A stretch of 64,000 nucleotides of DNA from Streptomyces sannanensis (GTDB lineage: Bacteria > Actinomycetota > Actinomycetes > Streptomycetales > Streptomycetaceae): positions 1 through 64,000 of the forward strand of contig NZ_BAAAYL010000003.1 in NCBI RefSeq assembly GCF_039536205.1. The letters are read 5' to 3'. Both the position numbers and the translations under genes were made by a program. Positions 9,495-18,853 of this stretch are shown here, piece after piece; position 1 is the first letter of the stretch, and each line of letters opens with the position of its first letter. Under the pieces are notes generated by a model. That model made no database searches. It was not told the DNA's origin and saw nothing but the letters and a program-made list of their open reading frames with translations.

Positions 9495-9584
9495 GTGCTT
9501 ACGTCGTAAGCTCTCGCGCCACGGAGCCCTCCCCACCCGAGGTGTAGAGCCGAGCTGGGAAGGGGGTGTTTACGACATAAGCAC
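9495..9584. repeat. Inverted pair GTGCTTAyGTCGTAA
   Basis: 9495-9511 (GTGCTTACGTCGTAAGC) and 9568-9584 are 17-base inverted copies with two or three mismatches, 56 bases apart. The first is also self-palindromic (CTTACG-T-CGTAAG). They could be operators or the ends of a tiny element. Confidence 0.5.
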
Positions 9585-9592
9585 CCCCTTCC
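9558..9592. terminator. Hairpin, 11-bp stem
   Basis: GGAAGGGGGTG (9558-9568) pairs perfectly with 9582-9592 around a 13-base loop. Terminator-like but without a T tract; overlaps the second half of the inverted pair above. Confidence 0.4.
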
Positions 9593-9833
9593 GCCATTGA
9601 CGGGGAGTCGTCTGCTGTCGGTTGTTGGGTGTTGAGGCGTGGGTGGCCGGCTGCCGCGCAGCATTTGCATGGCCCTCTGTAGGGGCAGCGGGTGCGAAAG
9701 GCGTTGTTCGCCGGGCGGGCGTGACGTCGCCGCTGGTGCCCGCCGTGCGGGATCGGCCGTGAAGTTCTGGTGAACCCTCCCGCCCCACGGGATCGCTCTT
9801 TTTCGCAGGTCAGAGCCGGTTTTCCCTGTGGGG

Positions 9834-10760
9834 ATGATTAGCGTTGCGAAGGTCCAGAGGCGTAACGCCTGGCGGTACTACGTGCGTGGGGTGGCCTTCG
9901 GGGACGGTCGCCGTCCGGCCCGCACGCCGATGAAGGACGCCCAGGAGCAGGCCGGGCTCCCGCCTGGGGTGTGGATGGGGCGCGGCCTGCCTGCCCTCGG
10001 GTTCACCGCCGGGCAGACGGTGACGCAGCGACAGATGGAGCTGCTGTTCGGGCAGGGTCGGCACCCGGATGCCGACCGCATCGAGCGCGAGCTTCTGGAC
10101 GACGGCGCCGACCTGGAGACGGCGCGGCTGGCCACGGTCCTCGGGCAGCCGATCGAGGACATCGAGAAGCGGAAGCAGATCCCGCTGCTCGCGCTCGACT
10201 TCGTGTTCCGCCCGCAGGCATCCCTGATCGTCCTGTGGGCGCTGGGAGACGAGAAGACGTGCCGGGTCATCGAGCAGGCGCACGAACGGGCCATCGCCAC
10301 TGTGCTGCAGTGGCTGGAGGATGAGGTCGCGGAGACCCGGTGGTCCTCCGGCCGCGAGCGTGCAAAGACGCCGACCCTGGCCGTCGCGGCGTACCGGCAC
10401 TTCGACAACAGAGACGGTTTCCCTCTACTCCATGACCACTGCCTGATCCTGAACCGGGTGCAGCGCCTGGACGACGACGGAGAGCCTGTGTGGGGCGCCC
10501 TCGACACCCGCCGCCTGTACCAGCACGTCGTGGCGGCCGGGACGCTCTACACCCTCACGATGACGACCGAGGTGTGTGAAGAGCTGGGCCTGGCGACCGT
10601 GCCCCGGGAGGTGACGCCGGGCCTGCGACCGTCCCGTGTCTGTGGTCCGTCAGGTCACACGGCCGGGAGTTCGGCGTCGAACCAGGTGATGAAGGTGAGC
10701 GCGGAGCCACCGAAGTGCTTGCGGACCCGGGTCTGGACCCTGTCTGTCAGTCTCGTGTGA
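9834..10760 (+). pseudogene. MobF-family conjugative relaxase (TraA/TrwC-like), truncated
   Basis: 308 residues. The N-terminal relaxase domain is recognisable: AWRYYVRGVAFGDGRRPA at the start and the metal-binding histidines in GFPLLHDHCLILNRVQ. It would nick oriT and lead DNA into a recipient. Homology runs to about VPREVTPGLRP and is then replaced by unrelated sequence, so the helicase half (usually another 600+ residues) is gone. The GTG at 9828 is an alternative start. The neighbouring recombinase tail indicates decayed transfer functions. Confidence 0.8.
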
Positions 10761-10797
10761 GACGCGGAGTTCGTGGCCGGGAACGAGGTCGTGGGCG

Positions 10798-11121
10798 GTG
10801 GTCTCGCCGCAGCCACACGTGCAGTCGCGAATGTGGAAAGGGGGTTACTCTTCCGGCGGCCGCCGAGCCGGGCAACCACTTCACCCCGACGTCCTTGCGG
10901 CCATCCTCAACGACCTCGGCATCCCCACCACCGCCGGCCGCACCGCCGCGATCCGACAGCACGTCCTGGAGATGCCCGCCCCGGTCGTCGCGGAGGCTCT
11001 GAGCTATCACCGGGTTACCACGGCCAAGCTGGCCTCCGAAGCCGGAGGCACCTGGAGCCGATACGCCTCTGGCAACCACTGGTGCTCACCACCAGGCTGG
11101 ACCCCACGGAGGACTACCTGA
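10798..11121 (+). pseudogene. C-terminal remnant of a plasmid integrase/recombinase-like protein
   Basis: The last 70 or so residues (HPDVLAAILNDLGIPTTAGR, then HRVTTAKLASEAGGTWSRYA) resemble the C-terminus of tyrosine-recombinase-like proteins of Streptomyces plasmids. No catalytic region precedes it; upstream sequence is unrelated. Treated as a truncated fragment. Confidence 0.5.
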
Positions 11122-11189
11122 ACCTGCCGTCGGCCCTGAATGGATCGTGAGGCTGGTCCGCCGTTTCAGCGCGAGCAGACTGCCCGGGC

Positions 11190-11396
11190 CTACTCAAGGA
11201 GCAGCCGCACCAACTGGTCCAGCTCTTCGGCATACGGGGACTCGGCGAGGGCCTGGCGCACTGTCTGCCGGAGCTTCACGAAGTTCTTCGACTCGTCCAG
11301 GCCGAGCTCGGCGATCTCCCGCGGTCGGGTGAATCTGGAGGCGCGTTCCGGCCTGGGACTGGGCTGTCTGGATTGCGGCCGAAACACTGGTCGCAC
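11190..11396 (-). pseudogene. Possible C-terminal fragment of an unknown protein
   Basis: The frame ends with TRPREIAELGLDESKNF and ELDQLVRLLLE, a helical, well-coded tail with high GC3 but no credible N-terminus. Could be a short gene or debris; not recognised. Confidence 0.25.
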
Positions 11397-11422
11397 CCTA
11401 GTCGACGATGTGGGGAGTAGCG

Positions 11423-12391
11423 GTGAGCATCATCGGGACGTGGAACCTGGAGAACTTCTGTCGGCCGCTGCCACCGGGCAGCCCACCCTCCACCACCAAG
11501 TGTGCAGCCAAGGACGACGCCGCCTACGAGGACAAGGTCGACGCCCTGGGCGGGGTGATCACCGAGATCGGGCCGGACTTGCTCGGGGTGCAGGAGGTTG
11601 GCAGCCAGGAAACCCTGGAGGACCTGGTGAAGAAGCTGACGGGAACCTGGCACACCGCCATCTCGGACCACCCCGACGGTCGCGGCATCCGGGTGGGCGT
11701 CATCAGCCGCTGGCCCCTGCTCGACATCCAGCAGCGCGTCAACTTCCCCGCCCACCTCGGCGCGGTCCAGGTCGAGGACGACGCCAGCACCATCCACGAG
11801 ATGGGCCGCGGCGGCCTGGCCGTCCGCGTAGAGCCGGCCCCCGGCAAGAGTCTCCACGTGGCCGTGTGCCACCTCAAATCGAAGCTGTTGACCTTCCCCG
11901 GCAACCAGCACAGCACCCACGACGAAGGCCTGCGCGCCCGCTACGCCGCCTACGCCCTCTTCCGCCGCAGCGCCGAAGCCGTCACCATGCGCGCCCTGGC
12001 CGACGAGCTGCTCCAGGGCGAGGGCACCAACCGCGATGTCATCGTGCTGGGCGACTTCAACGACGACTGGCAGGCTGCCACCACCCAAATCCTCTACGGC
12101 CCGCCCGGTTCGCAGATCGGCACCGGCGGCTTCGACCACCCCGACCAGGGCGACGCCAAACGGCTGTGGAATCTCGCCCCGCGCATCCTCGAACAAGGCG
12201 GCTACTCCCGCGTCTTCGAAGGCCAGCACGAGCTCATCGACCACATCCTCATCAGCCACTCCCTGTTGGGCAAGCTTCAGGAAGTCCACACCGCAACCAA
12301 CAAGCTGCCGTCCGTCGTGGCCACGCACCCGGCCGCGCCGCACGACAAGCCGTCCGACCACTCGCCCGTGGTGGCCACGTTCAACCTCTAG
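11423..12391 (+). CDS. Endonuclease/exonuclease/phosphatase family protein
   Basis: 322 residues. DNase I-like metallo-fold: IIGTWNLENF at the start, LLGVQEVGS (metal-binding Glu), VAVCHLKSK, VIVLGDFNDD (Asp/Asn pair) and the terminal PSDHSPVVATF with the catalytic His. Hydrolyses phosphodiesters of nucleic acid or another phosphorylated substrate. GTG 11423 follows GGGGAG. No signal peptide is evident, so it is probably cytoplasmic. It stands alone between remnants. Confidence 0.88.
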   Translation: MSIIGTWNLENFCRPLPPGSPPSTTKCAAKDDAAYEDKVDALGGVITEIGPDLLGVQEVGSQETLEDLVKKLTGTWHTAISDHPDGRGIRVGVISRWPLLDIQQRVNFPAHLGAVQVEDDASTIHEMGRGGLAVRVEPAPGKSLHVAVCHLKSKLLTFPGNQHSTHDEGLRARYAAYALFRRSAEAVTMRALADELLQGEGTNRDVIVLGDFNDDWQAATTQILYGPPGSQIGTGGFDHPDQGDAKRLWNLAPRILEQGGYSRVFEGQHELIDHILISHSLLGKLQEVHTATNKLPSVVATHPAAPHDKPSDHSPVVATFNL

Positions 12392-12577
12392 CCAGCCTTC
12401 GGGGAGATCGACCTGGGCGCGGCCGATCCGCTCGACGCTGCTCGCAAGGCCCTGGCGATTCAGCGCGACACCGCGTCCTGGGTCACTGTCTTCACTGTCC
12501 ACGGTGACACGCAGACGGTCACCGTCGACCTGGATCCGTCCTGCGGCGGAGTTCCGCATGTCGTTCTTACCGCCTGA
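12392..12577 (+). pseudogene. Remnant of a small plasmid-type protein
   Basis: In-frame with and directly after the nuclease stop is EIDLGAADPLDAARKALAIQ, then TVTVDLDPS and a stop at 12575. The coding bias is convincing, but no start codon lies between the previous stop and the coding stretch. Interpreted as the tail of a lost gene. Confidence 0.4.
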
Positions 12578-12791
12578 CGAACCCCCGCGCCCCGGTACGG
12601 CCCCGCGCCGCACCGGGGCGCAAGGGTGGGCTGACACCTGCTGGGTCCGGCCAGGAGCGGGAGGTGGAGGAAGTCTCGGACCGACGGGAGCGCATCGGGG
12701 GTCATCGGATCCGCTCCTTACTGCCGGCCGGATGCGGCGACGCTGGCGTCGCGGTGACGGTACCCGACCACCGCTGCTGTCCATGCGACGC

Positions 12792-12822
12792 GGGCTTCCC
12801 AGGCGCTGTGCCCGGGAAGCCC
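12792..12822 (-). terminator. Terminator-like hairpin after the L,D-transpeptidase
   Basis: GGGCTTCCC (12792-12800) pairs with 12814-12822 around a 13-base loop, 20 bases beyond the stop of the minus-strand gene at 12843. Confidence 0.5.
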
Positions 12823-12842
12823 CTACCTGATGGGTAGTTGTG

Positions 12843-13904
12843 TCAGCTGACCTGGAGGGTCAGGTTCTTGGGCCAGTGGGCCTGGTTCAGGTGGGCGAAC
12901 AGGTTCTTGATGTCGGCGGGGGCGAGCTTGATGCAGCCCTTGGACTTGTAGCTGCCGTGCCATCGGCTGGCGCCGTTCTTGGTCATGTTGCTGTGGATGA
13001 ACAGATCGCCGCGCAGGACGGCCGTCTGGCCGTGCTCGGGGTGGCAGGTCTTGTCAGCGAGGTGGATGGCGTAGCCCTTGATCGCAGTGTCGCGGTTGGT
13101 CTGGTGCCCGAGGATCTTGTAGGTGCCGCTGGGCAGCCAACCGCGTTCCTTGGCACACTCGTTCGTGCTGCCCATGCCGGACCCGGCACGGTAGCTCTTG
13201 ATGAGCTGGCCGTCGTGGTAGAGGGCGAGTTTCGAGTTGCCCGGAGCGTTCCAGTTCTTGATGAACTTCAGCACGTACCCGCGCGGAGCGGGCGTGGTGC
13301 TGGCGAGGCCGTTCACCAGGGCGTTCCAGGTGTCGGGTCCGACGGCGCCGTCGGGGATGAGGTGGTGCTGGCGCTGGAAGGCCTTCACCGCGGCCGCGGT
13401 GCGGGAGCCGAACACGCCATCTGCCTTCGCCGCGTGCCCCCGCGCGGTCAGGAGCTGCTGGGCCGCAGTGACCGCGTGCCCGCGGCTGCCGGGGCGCACG
13501 GTGACGATCAGCGCGTTCCAGGTGTTGGTGCCGACGGCGCCGTCGGGGTTGAGGTGGTGCTGGCGCTGGAAGGCCTTCACCGCGGCCGCGGTGCGGGAGC
13601 CGAACACGCCGTCCGCCTTCGCCGCGTGCCCCCGCGCGGTCAGCAGGTGCTGTACTGCGCTGACCGCCGGCCCGCGGCTGCCGAAGCGCAGCGTGGGCCA
13701 GTGCCGGGCGTGCGAGGCGCCAACGGCCTTCGCGCCCGGGTGGGCGGCGTTCAGAGGCTGGGCCAGGCGCGCCGGATGGGTGGTGCCGGCGTCGTGGGCG
13801 GCGGCGGTGCCAGCGGGCGTGGCCAGGCCGAGTACGGAAAGACTCCCAGCGCAGGCGGCTGTGGCGGCGGCGATCCGCAGGCTCGTGCGGTACTTCGCGT
13901 TCAT
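12843..13904 (-). CDS. Secreted L,D-transpeptidase with two peptidoglycan-binding domains
   Basis: 353 residues. Signal peptide (NAKYRTSLRIAAATAACAGS... ending near TAAA). Two PG_binding_1 repeats, almost identical at DNA level with a 192-bp period (VFGSRTAAAVKAFQRQHHL in each), then a YkuD domain with HSNMTKNGASRWHG and the catalytic cysteine in KSKGCIKL. Forms or remodels 3-3 crosslinks in the wall, or attaches to it. ATG 13904 has GAAAGGA upstream. A hairpin follows the stop. It is divergent from the HTH-DUF2690 gene. Confidence 0.88.
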   Translation of the reverse strand: MNAKYRTSLRIAAATAACAGSLSVLGLATPAGTAAAHDAGTTHPARLAQPLNAAHPGAKAVGASHARHWPTLRFGSRGPAVSAVQHLLTARGHAAKADGVFGSRTAAAVKAFQRQHHLNPDGAVGTNTWNALIVTVRPGSRGHAVTAAQQLLTARGHAAKADGVFGSRTAAAVKAFQRQHHLIPDGAVGPDTWNALVNGLASTTPAPRGYVLKFIKNWNAPGNSKLALYHDGQLIKSYRAGSGMGSTNECAKERGWLPSGTYKILGHQTNRDTAIKGYAIHLADKTCHPEHGQTAVLRGDLFIHSNMTKNGASRWHGSYKSKGCIKLAPADIKNLFAHLNQAHWPKNLTLQVS

Positions 13905-14103
13905 GATGGTTAGTCCTTTCGTGTCATGTCTCCGGGCATGTCCGTGACGCGCCAGGGCACGGCGCGGCCAGGGACTACCGGGAAAGGGGATTGGCCGGGA
14001 CGTTCTCTCCGGCTGACGACCACCTTGGACCATGTTCCGAGCCGGTTCTACGCTGTGCGCGGTACCGGCCATACGTGCATATACATGGCAGCGCGTATGG
14101 GGT

Positions 14104-14132
14104 TTGACCTGGTGTTTTGAACCGGATATAGG
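14104..14132 (+). promoter_or_regulatory. Putative promoter for the HTH-DUF2690 gene
   Basis: TTGACC (14104-14109), a 17-base spacer, then TATAGG (14127-14132). The predicted start of transcription falls within a few bases of the GTG codons at 14137/14143, so the message would be leaderless or nearly so. Confidence 0.4.
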
Positions 14133-14142
14133 GAGCGTGCGG

Positions 14143-15036
14143 GTGGACCCCCAGCCTCGAAACGACGCCGACAGCGGCGAGGAGCCGCCGACTTCCGCAG
14201 GAATCGAGCTGGGGCAGACACTCAAGCGCTGGCGCGAGGAGAGCAACCGGAGCCAGAACGTGGTCGCCAAGAAGCTGGGGACCAAACAACCGACGGTCTC
14301 ACGATGGGAATCGGGGGCCACACTCCCCGCCGTCGAGGCGATCCAGGCGCTCTGGCGGATCCGCACGCAGGCCACCGAAACGCCATCGAGCGATACGGAA
14401 CTCGACCGGGCTCTGGAACTGCACCAGCGCGCGGAGATGGAACGCGGCCGCGGCCCCAAGCTGTCCTCGACACCAGCACCCCAAACCACGACGGCCTCAG
14501 CGTCTTCACCCGTGCCAGCGGAAACCGGAAGGAAGAGGACCGTGCTGACGATCCTCGCTGCCTCAGGGGCCGTGGTCCTGGTCGTCGCGTTCCTGGCCTG
14601 GCACTTCGCCGGCTCCACCCAAACCGGAGGGGCGGACCGCCCTTCGGCATCAGCGGCATCGGCCCGGCCCGCGCCGCCCGCCACATGCAGTGGCGCCTCC
14701 TGCACGTCCGTGGAGCCGACCACCACGGTGTGCGCGCAGGATGCCGTGACCGCATACAGCGGCCGTAGCTACGGAGTTCTCGTAGAACTGCGCTACAGTC
14801 CCCGCTGCCACGCCGCCTGGGCCAAGATGAGCGGCACCTCCCAGGGAGACCGCATCACGCTCGCCATCGGGCACGACGATGAAAACTCACAGGAGTACCG
14901 GCAGCAGACCGGACACGACGCTCACACCCGCATGATTCACGTGGACGACCTGAGCGGCGTCCGCGCCTGCGCCATCGTCGAGGGCCGGGGCACCGTCTGC
15001 GCCACCAAGGCTGCCTCCGGCACCACTCGACCATGA
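14143..15036 (+). CDS. HTH (XRE) membrane protein with DUF2690 domain
   Basis: 297 residues. N-terminal XRE helix-turn-helix (LGQTLKRWREESNRSQNVVA, then QPTVSRWESG), a low-complexity linker, one transmembrane helix (TILAASGAVVLVVAFLAWHF, about residue 135-155), and an extracellular cysteine-rich domain of the DUF2690 type (CSGASCTSVEP). Probably senses an outside signal and binds DNA inside, as in other one-component membrane regulators of Streptomyces; the target is unknown. GTG 14143 has GGGAG 7 bases upstream; GTG 14137 is an alternative. Confidence 0.75.
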   Translation: MDPQPRNDADSGEEPPTSAGIELGQTLKRWREESNRSQNVVAKKLGTKQPTVSRWESGATLPAVEAIQALWRIRTQATETPSSDTELDRALELHQRAEMERGRGPKLSSTPAPQTTTASASSPVPAETGRKRTVLTILAASGAVVLVVAFLAWHFAGSTQTGGADRPSASAASARPAPPATCSGASCTSVEPTTTVCAQDAVTAYSGRSYGVLVELRYSPRCHAAWAKMSGTSQGDRITLAIGHDDENSQEYRQQTGHDAHTRMIHVDDLSGVRACAIVEGRGTVCATKAASGTTRP

Positions 15037-15114
15037 TCGGCCGCCCTGACGTGTAGCGGGGAATTGGGCGCCGGAGGTGGCCGTACGGGTGCAGCCACCC
15101 CACCCAGGCCAAGG

Positions 15115-15296
15115 TCAGGCCGGGTTGGTAGGGGCTGGCTGCTGGGTCGCGAGGATGTCGAGGAGCTCCCCGAACGTGATCTTCACGTCGTCGTAGCCGA
15201 AGTCGAGGGATTTCAGCAGAGCGTCCCATCGCTCAGGAGCCGTACCGCATTCTCGATTTCGCTGAACGGCCGCGAGTCCGGAAGGATGGACGGCAT
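15115..15296 (-). pseudogene. Small protein gene, frameshifted
   Basis: The N-terminal part PSILPDSRPFSEIENAVRLL and the C-terminal part RWDALLKSLDFGYDDVKITF...PTNPA lie in two frames that join near 15,236. Together they would give about 60 well-coded residues. The ATG at 15296 overlaps the divergent start of the lipoprotein. Not recognised; single-base sequencing error or true decay. Confidence 0.35.
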
Positions 15297-16002
15297 GATC
15301 CAGCACTTGCGGCTTTCTCGCTTCGTCGTCCCTGCCGCCGCTGTCGTCGCCGGTGTCCTCGCCCTGACCGCATGCGAAAGCGGCACGCAGGCCGACTCCA
15401 AGGCAGCGGCGCCGACGGCGATCACCACGTCCTCCGCGCCGTCCGCATCAAGCACCGCTCAGACTGCGGTCATCCCCGTACTACAGGGCGAGACCTACGG
15501 GCAGGTGCAGGAAGAACTCGTCGGCCAGGATCTGCCGGCCGTGCGCATCACGGCCACAGCCCTGCATAAGGACGTCACACTTCCCACCGACCACAGCGAC
15601 TGGCACATCTGCGAAATTAGCCCCGCGCCCGGCACGAAGGTCACCGCCACCACCACCGTTACCGTCAAACTCGCCCAGAAAGCCGGTGACTGCGCCACCA
15701 GTTTCCACGGCTACCTCCACCAGAAGAACGACCCCGCCTACACCCCGCCCACAACCTCGGCTCCCCAGCCCGTCAAGTCCCACACGCCTGCCCCAACAAA
15801 GACCACCACCAGGCCTGCCGGAAGCTCCATGACCACCTGCCCGGACGGCAAGCAGGGATATGCCTGTACCTCCAACGGGCACCCTGTCGTTGACGGACAG
15901 TTCTGCCCCAACGCCGACCGCGGTCGCACCCTGAAGGCCACCAACGGCACCATGGTCACCTGCTCTTACGACCCCAGCGTCAAGCCGTACCGCTGGCAGT
16001 AA
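15295..16002 (+). CDS. Secreted lipoprotein with PASTA-like domain
   Basis: 235 residues. Lipoprotein signal with lipobox LTAC near residue 28, a serine/threonine-rich linker, a PASTA-like region (VIPVLQGETYGQVQEELVGQ, then APGTKVTATTTVTVKL), a Pro/Thr linker and a C-terminal cysteine-containing domain. Anchored outside the membrane; may bind wall fragments. ATG 15295 is preferred over 15286 because GGAAGG stands 9 bases before it. From about 15,514 the sequence is inside the giant inverted repeat (mirror at 63512-64000). Confidence 0.7.
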   Translation: MIQHLRLSRFVVPAAAVVAGVLALTACESGTQADSKAAAPTAITTSSAPSASSTAQTAVIPVLQGETYGQVQEELVGQDLPAVRITATALHKDVTLPTDHSDWHICEISPAPGTKVTATTTVTVKLAQKAGDCATSFHGYLHQKNDPAYTPPTTSAPQPVKSHTPAPTKTTTRPAGSSMTTCPDGKQGYACTSNGHPVVDGQFCPNADRGRTLKATNGTMVTCSYDPSVKPYRWQ

Positions 16003-16451
16003 CGCCGACACGGTCGGAGCGCCGAGACCAGCGTGTACCCTCCCGGGCCTCGACACTGTGGTGGGTCCTGTCGATCTGAGCCCGCCACTGCGGCCCCAGG
16101 CCATGAAGGCGGCGTCCTGCCCTGCTGGCGCGCCCGGGTTCGGCGAGGTGCTGCTCGTCGATGCGCATGCCCCCTCCGACGAGGCCGTGCACCAGGCCGG
16201 TTCGCCGACGGGTGCGCAACCGCCCGGACGGGTGACCACAGCACCTGTGCCCCCTCGATCGCCAGCCGGGCATGACCAGGAGCCGCCCCCAGCGAAGAAG
16301 ACGCTGCCGCGCGCAGCCCCAGCGCATGCAACGGCTCGAACACGCGCGCCGATCTTGGTGCGTTTGTTAAGACGGGGCGGCCAAGCGCATCTCCCGTCGC
16401 CGTGCCCGCGTGTTGTCGGCGTTGTCAGTGGTGGCGGGCACGATGGCGGTC
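16003..16451. other. Intergenic, no gene seen
   Basis: About 450 bases between the lipoprotein and the ligase. Frames exist on both strands but none has credible domains or a ribosome site. Confidence 0.4.
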
Positions 16452-18536
16452 ATGACAACCACCGATGCTGTGATTGGCGACGACGCCGCGTACGCGGATG
16501 CGGTCCGGACCGCGGTGAAGGCCGCGGCCGCCTACTACGCGGGCGGCGACAGCCCGCTCGACGATGACGCCTACGACCGTCTGGTGCGGGCGATAGCCGC
16601 GTGGGAGGCCGGGCATCCCGACCGGGTGCTGGCCGAGTCGCCGACGGGGAAGGTGGCTGGGGGTGCCACCCAGGGGGATGTGCCGCACGTCCAGCCGATG
16701 CTGAGTCTGGACAATGTGTTCTCCGCCGAGCAGTTCGAGGCATGGGCGGCGTCACTTCAGCGGCGGATCGGCCGGCCGGTCACTGCGTGGAGTGTCGAGC
16801 CGAAGCTGGACGGTCTGGCGCTGGCCGCCCGCTACCGCGACGGCCGGCTGGTGCAGCTGCTCACCCGCGGGGACGGGACGGCCGGGGAGGACGTCTCCCA
16901 CGCCATCGGCACCCTCACAGGCCTGCCGGAGCAGCTGGCCGAACCGGTGACGCTGGAGGTACGCGGTGAAGTGCTGATGACGGCCGCCCAGTTCGAAACG
17001 GCGCTCGCCCTCCGAGCGGAGCACGGCGGGGAGCCGTTCGCGAATCCGCGCAACGCCGCGGCGGGCACGCTGCGGGCCAAGGACCGCGCCTACCGCCTTG
17101 AGATGACGTTCTTCGGCTATGGCTGCCTGCCGCTGCCGGCCACCTCCGAGGACCTCGCGGCACGCCTGACCGCCTCCTCACACAGCGACGTCATGTCCCT
17201 TATCGCCGTGCTCGGCGTGCACACCACGGCTGCCACCAAGGTGCCCGGCCGCACCGCGGGCACCACCGCGCAGGTGCAGGGATGTGTGGAGGAGATCGCT
17301 GCGCTGCGCGCCGAGCTGCCGTTCGGTATCGACGGCATCGTCATCAAGGCCGACCTGGCGGCCGACCAGGAGGCGGCCGGATCCGGCTCGAGGGCGCCGC
17401 GTTGGGCCGTCGCGTGGAAGCTCCCGGCGGTGGAGAAGGTCACCACCCTGATCGGCGTGGAGTGGAACGTGGGCCGCACCGGCATCATCGCTCCCCGGGC
17501 CGTCCTGGAACCCGTCGAGATCGAAGGCTCCACCGTCACCTACGCCACGCTGCACAACCCCGCCGACATCACCCGCCGCGACCTGCGCATCGGCGACCGC
17601 GTGATGGTCTACAAGGCCGGCGACATCATCCCCCGCATCGAAGCCCCCGTCGCCCACCTGCGCACCGGCGCCGAGCAGCCCATCGCCTTCCCCGATGCCT
17701 GCCCGCAGTGCGGCTCGGATATTGACACCTCCGAGCAGCGCTGGCGCTGCGAACGCGGCCGCGACTGCCACCTGGTCGCCTCCGTCTCCTACGCCGCCGG
17801 CCGCGACCAGCTCGACATCGAAGGCCTCGGCCTGACCCGTGTCGTCCAGCTCGCCTACGCCGGCCTCATCCACGACTTCGCCGACCTGTTCACCCTGACC
17901 CGCGACCAGCTTCTGGCGCTGGAGCGGATGGGGCCGACCAGCACCGACAACCTCCTCGCCGCGATCGAGCAGGCCAAGAACCAGCCACTGTCGAGGGTGC
18001 TGTGCGCGCTCGGTGTACGCGGCACCGGACGGTCGATGTCCCGGCGCATCGCCCGCCACTTCGCCACCATGGAAGCGGTCCGTGCCGCCGACGCCGAGGC
18101 GATGCAGCACGTCGACGGCATCGGCACCGAAAAGGCACCGGTCATCGTCGCCGAGCTGGTCCAGCTCGCCCCCGTCATCGACAAGCTCGTCGCCGCCGGG
18201 GTGAACATGACCGAACCCGGCGCCACACCGACCGCCGACACCAACGCCGCCGACGGTGCGGCGGACACGGAGGCGGTGACGACGGGACCGCTTCACGGCC
18301 TGACCGTGGTCGTCACCGGCGCCATGACCGGTCCGCTTCAAAAGCTCAGCCGCAACCAGATGAACGAACTCATCGAACATGCCGGCGGCAGGTCCTCCTC
18401 CAGCGTCTCCAAGCGCACCTCGCTCCTGGTCGCCGGAGAAGGCGCCGGATCCAAACACGCCAAGGCCCAGAACCTCGGCATCCGCATCATCTCGCCCGAC
18501 GAGTTCGCAGGTCTCCTCGCCGACCTTGCCCCCTGA
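16452..18536 (+). CDS. ligA: NAD-dependent DNA ligase
   Basis: 694 residues, full-length LigA. Seals nicks using NAD. Ia domain at the N-terminus ([20 protein letters not shown]), adenylation motif with catalytic lysine PKLDGLAL near residue 118, [11 protein letters not shown], a four-cysteine zinc finger CPQCG...CERGRDC near 417-437, helix-hairpin-helix region ([19 protein letters not shown]) and a C-terminal BRCT domain from about 615. The ATG at 16443 and a GTG at 16410 are alternatives. Streptomyces chromosomes have their own ligA, so this is probably an accessory copy. It lies immediately upstream of the CRISPR locus on the same strand; an identical mirror copy is at 60978-63062. Confidence 0.93.
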   Translation: MTTTDAVIGDDAAYADAVRTAVKAAAAYYAGGDSPLDDDAYDRLVRAIAAWEAGHPDRVLAESPTGKVAGGATQGDVPHVQPMLSLDNVFSAEQFEAWAASLQRRIGRPVTAWSVEPKLDGLALAARYRDGRLVQLLTRGDGTAGEDVSHAIGTLTGLPEQLAEPVTLEVRGEVLMTAAQFETALALRAEHGGEPFANPRNAAAGTLRAKDRAYRLEMTFFGYGCLPLPATSEDLAARLTASSHSDVMSLIAVLGVHTTAATKVPGRTAGTTAQVQGCVEEIAALRAELPFGIDGIVIKADLAADQEAAGSGSRAPRWAVAWKLPAVEKVTTLIGVEWNVGRTGIIAPRAVLEPVEIEGSTVTYATLHNPADITRRDLRIGDRVMVYKAGDIIPRIEAPVAHLRTGAEQPIAFPDACPQCGSDIDTSEQRWRCERGRDCHLVASVSYAAGRDQLDIEGLGLTRVVQLAYAGLIHDFADLFTLTRDQLLALERMGPTSTDNLLAAIEQAKNQPLSRVLCALGVRGTGRSMSRRIARHFATMEAVRAADAEAMQHVDGIGTEKAPVIVAELVQLAPVIDKLVAAGVNMTEPGATPTADTNAADGAADTEAVTTGPLHGLTVVVTGAMTGPLQKLSRNQMNELIEHAGGRSSSSVSKRTSLLVAGEGAGSKHAKAQNLGIRIISPDEFAGLLADLAP

Positions 18537-18853
18537 CCGCCCGCTGCCACCTCGACAACCAGGGCCGGCAGCCCGCCGCCTGACCGTCTCGCGGTGGCTT
18601 CGGCCGCCACCCACCCCACACTCTCCGCAGGCATCCCTTGGAATTGATCATCTAGGAACGCACGCCTGCCGCGCGCGAGCTGCTCTGTCAACGCGGCTGC
18701 GCCGAACCCTTCCAAACCCGACGGACGTGACCGAGACAGGGGTAACTACCGGAACTGTGCCGGCATGTCAGACCCGGCACGTACGCTGACCTCAACACCA
18801 CGAGCATTGACAAAGAAACAGCAAAGCCCCGCAGACTCCACAGGTCAGAAAGG
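18537..18853. other. Intergenic region ending in the array 1 leader
   Basis: About 320 bases without a gene. The final 50 bases are the CRISPR leader. Confidence 0.5.
18805..18853 (+). promoter_or_regulatory. CRISPR leader 1
   Basis: Relatively A-rich stretch with TTGACA (18807-18812) and AAAGAAACAGCAAAGCC, then AGGTCAGAAAGG directly before the first repeat. The same two blocks, AAAGAAACrG-AAAGCC and AGGTCnnnAAG, precede array 2, with a weaker version before array 3. Confidence 0.65.

Larger units (their letters stand above)
9345..9833. other. Intergenic region with paired inverted sequences
   Basis: No convincing gene. It contains the inverted pair at 9495-9511 and 9568-9584 and the hairpin at 9558-9592. 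Confidence 0.5.
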
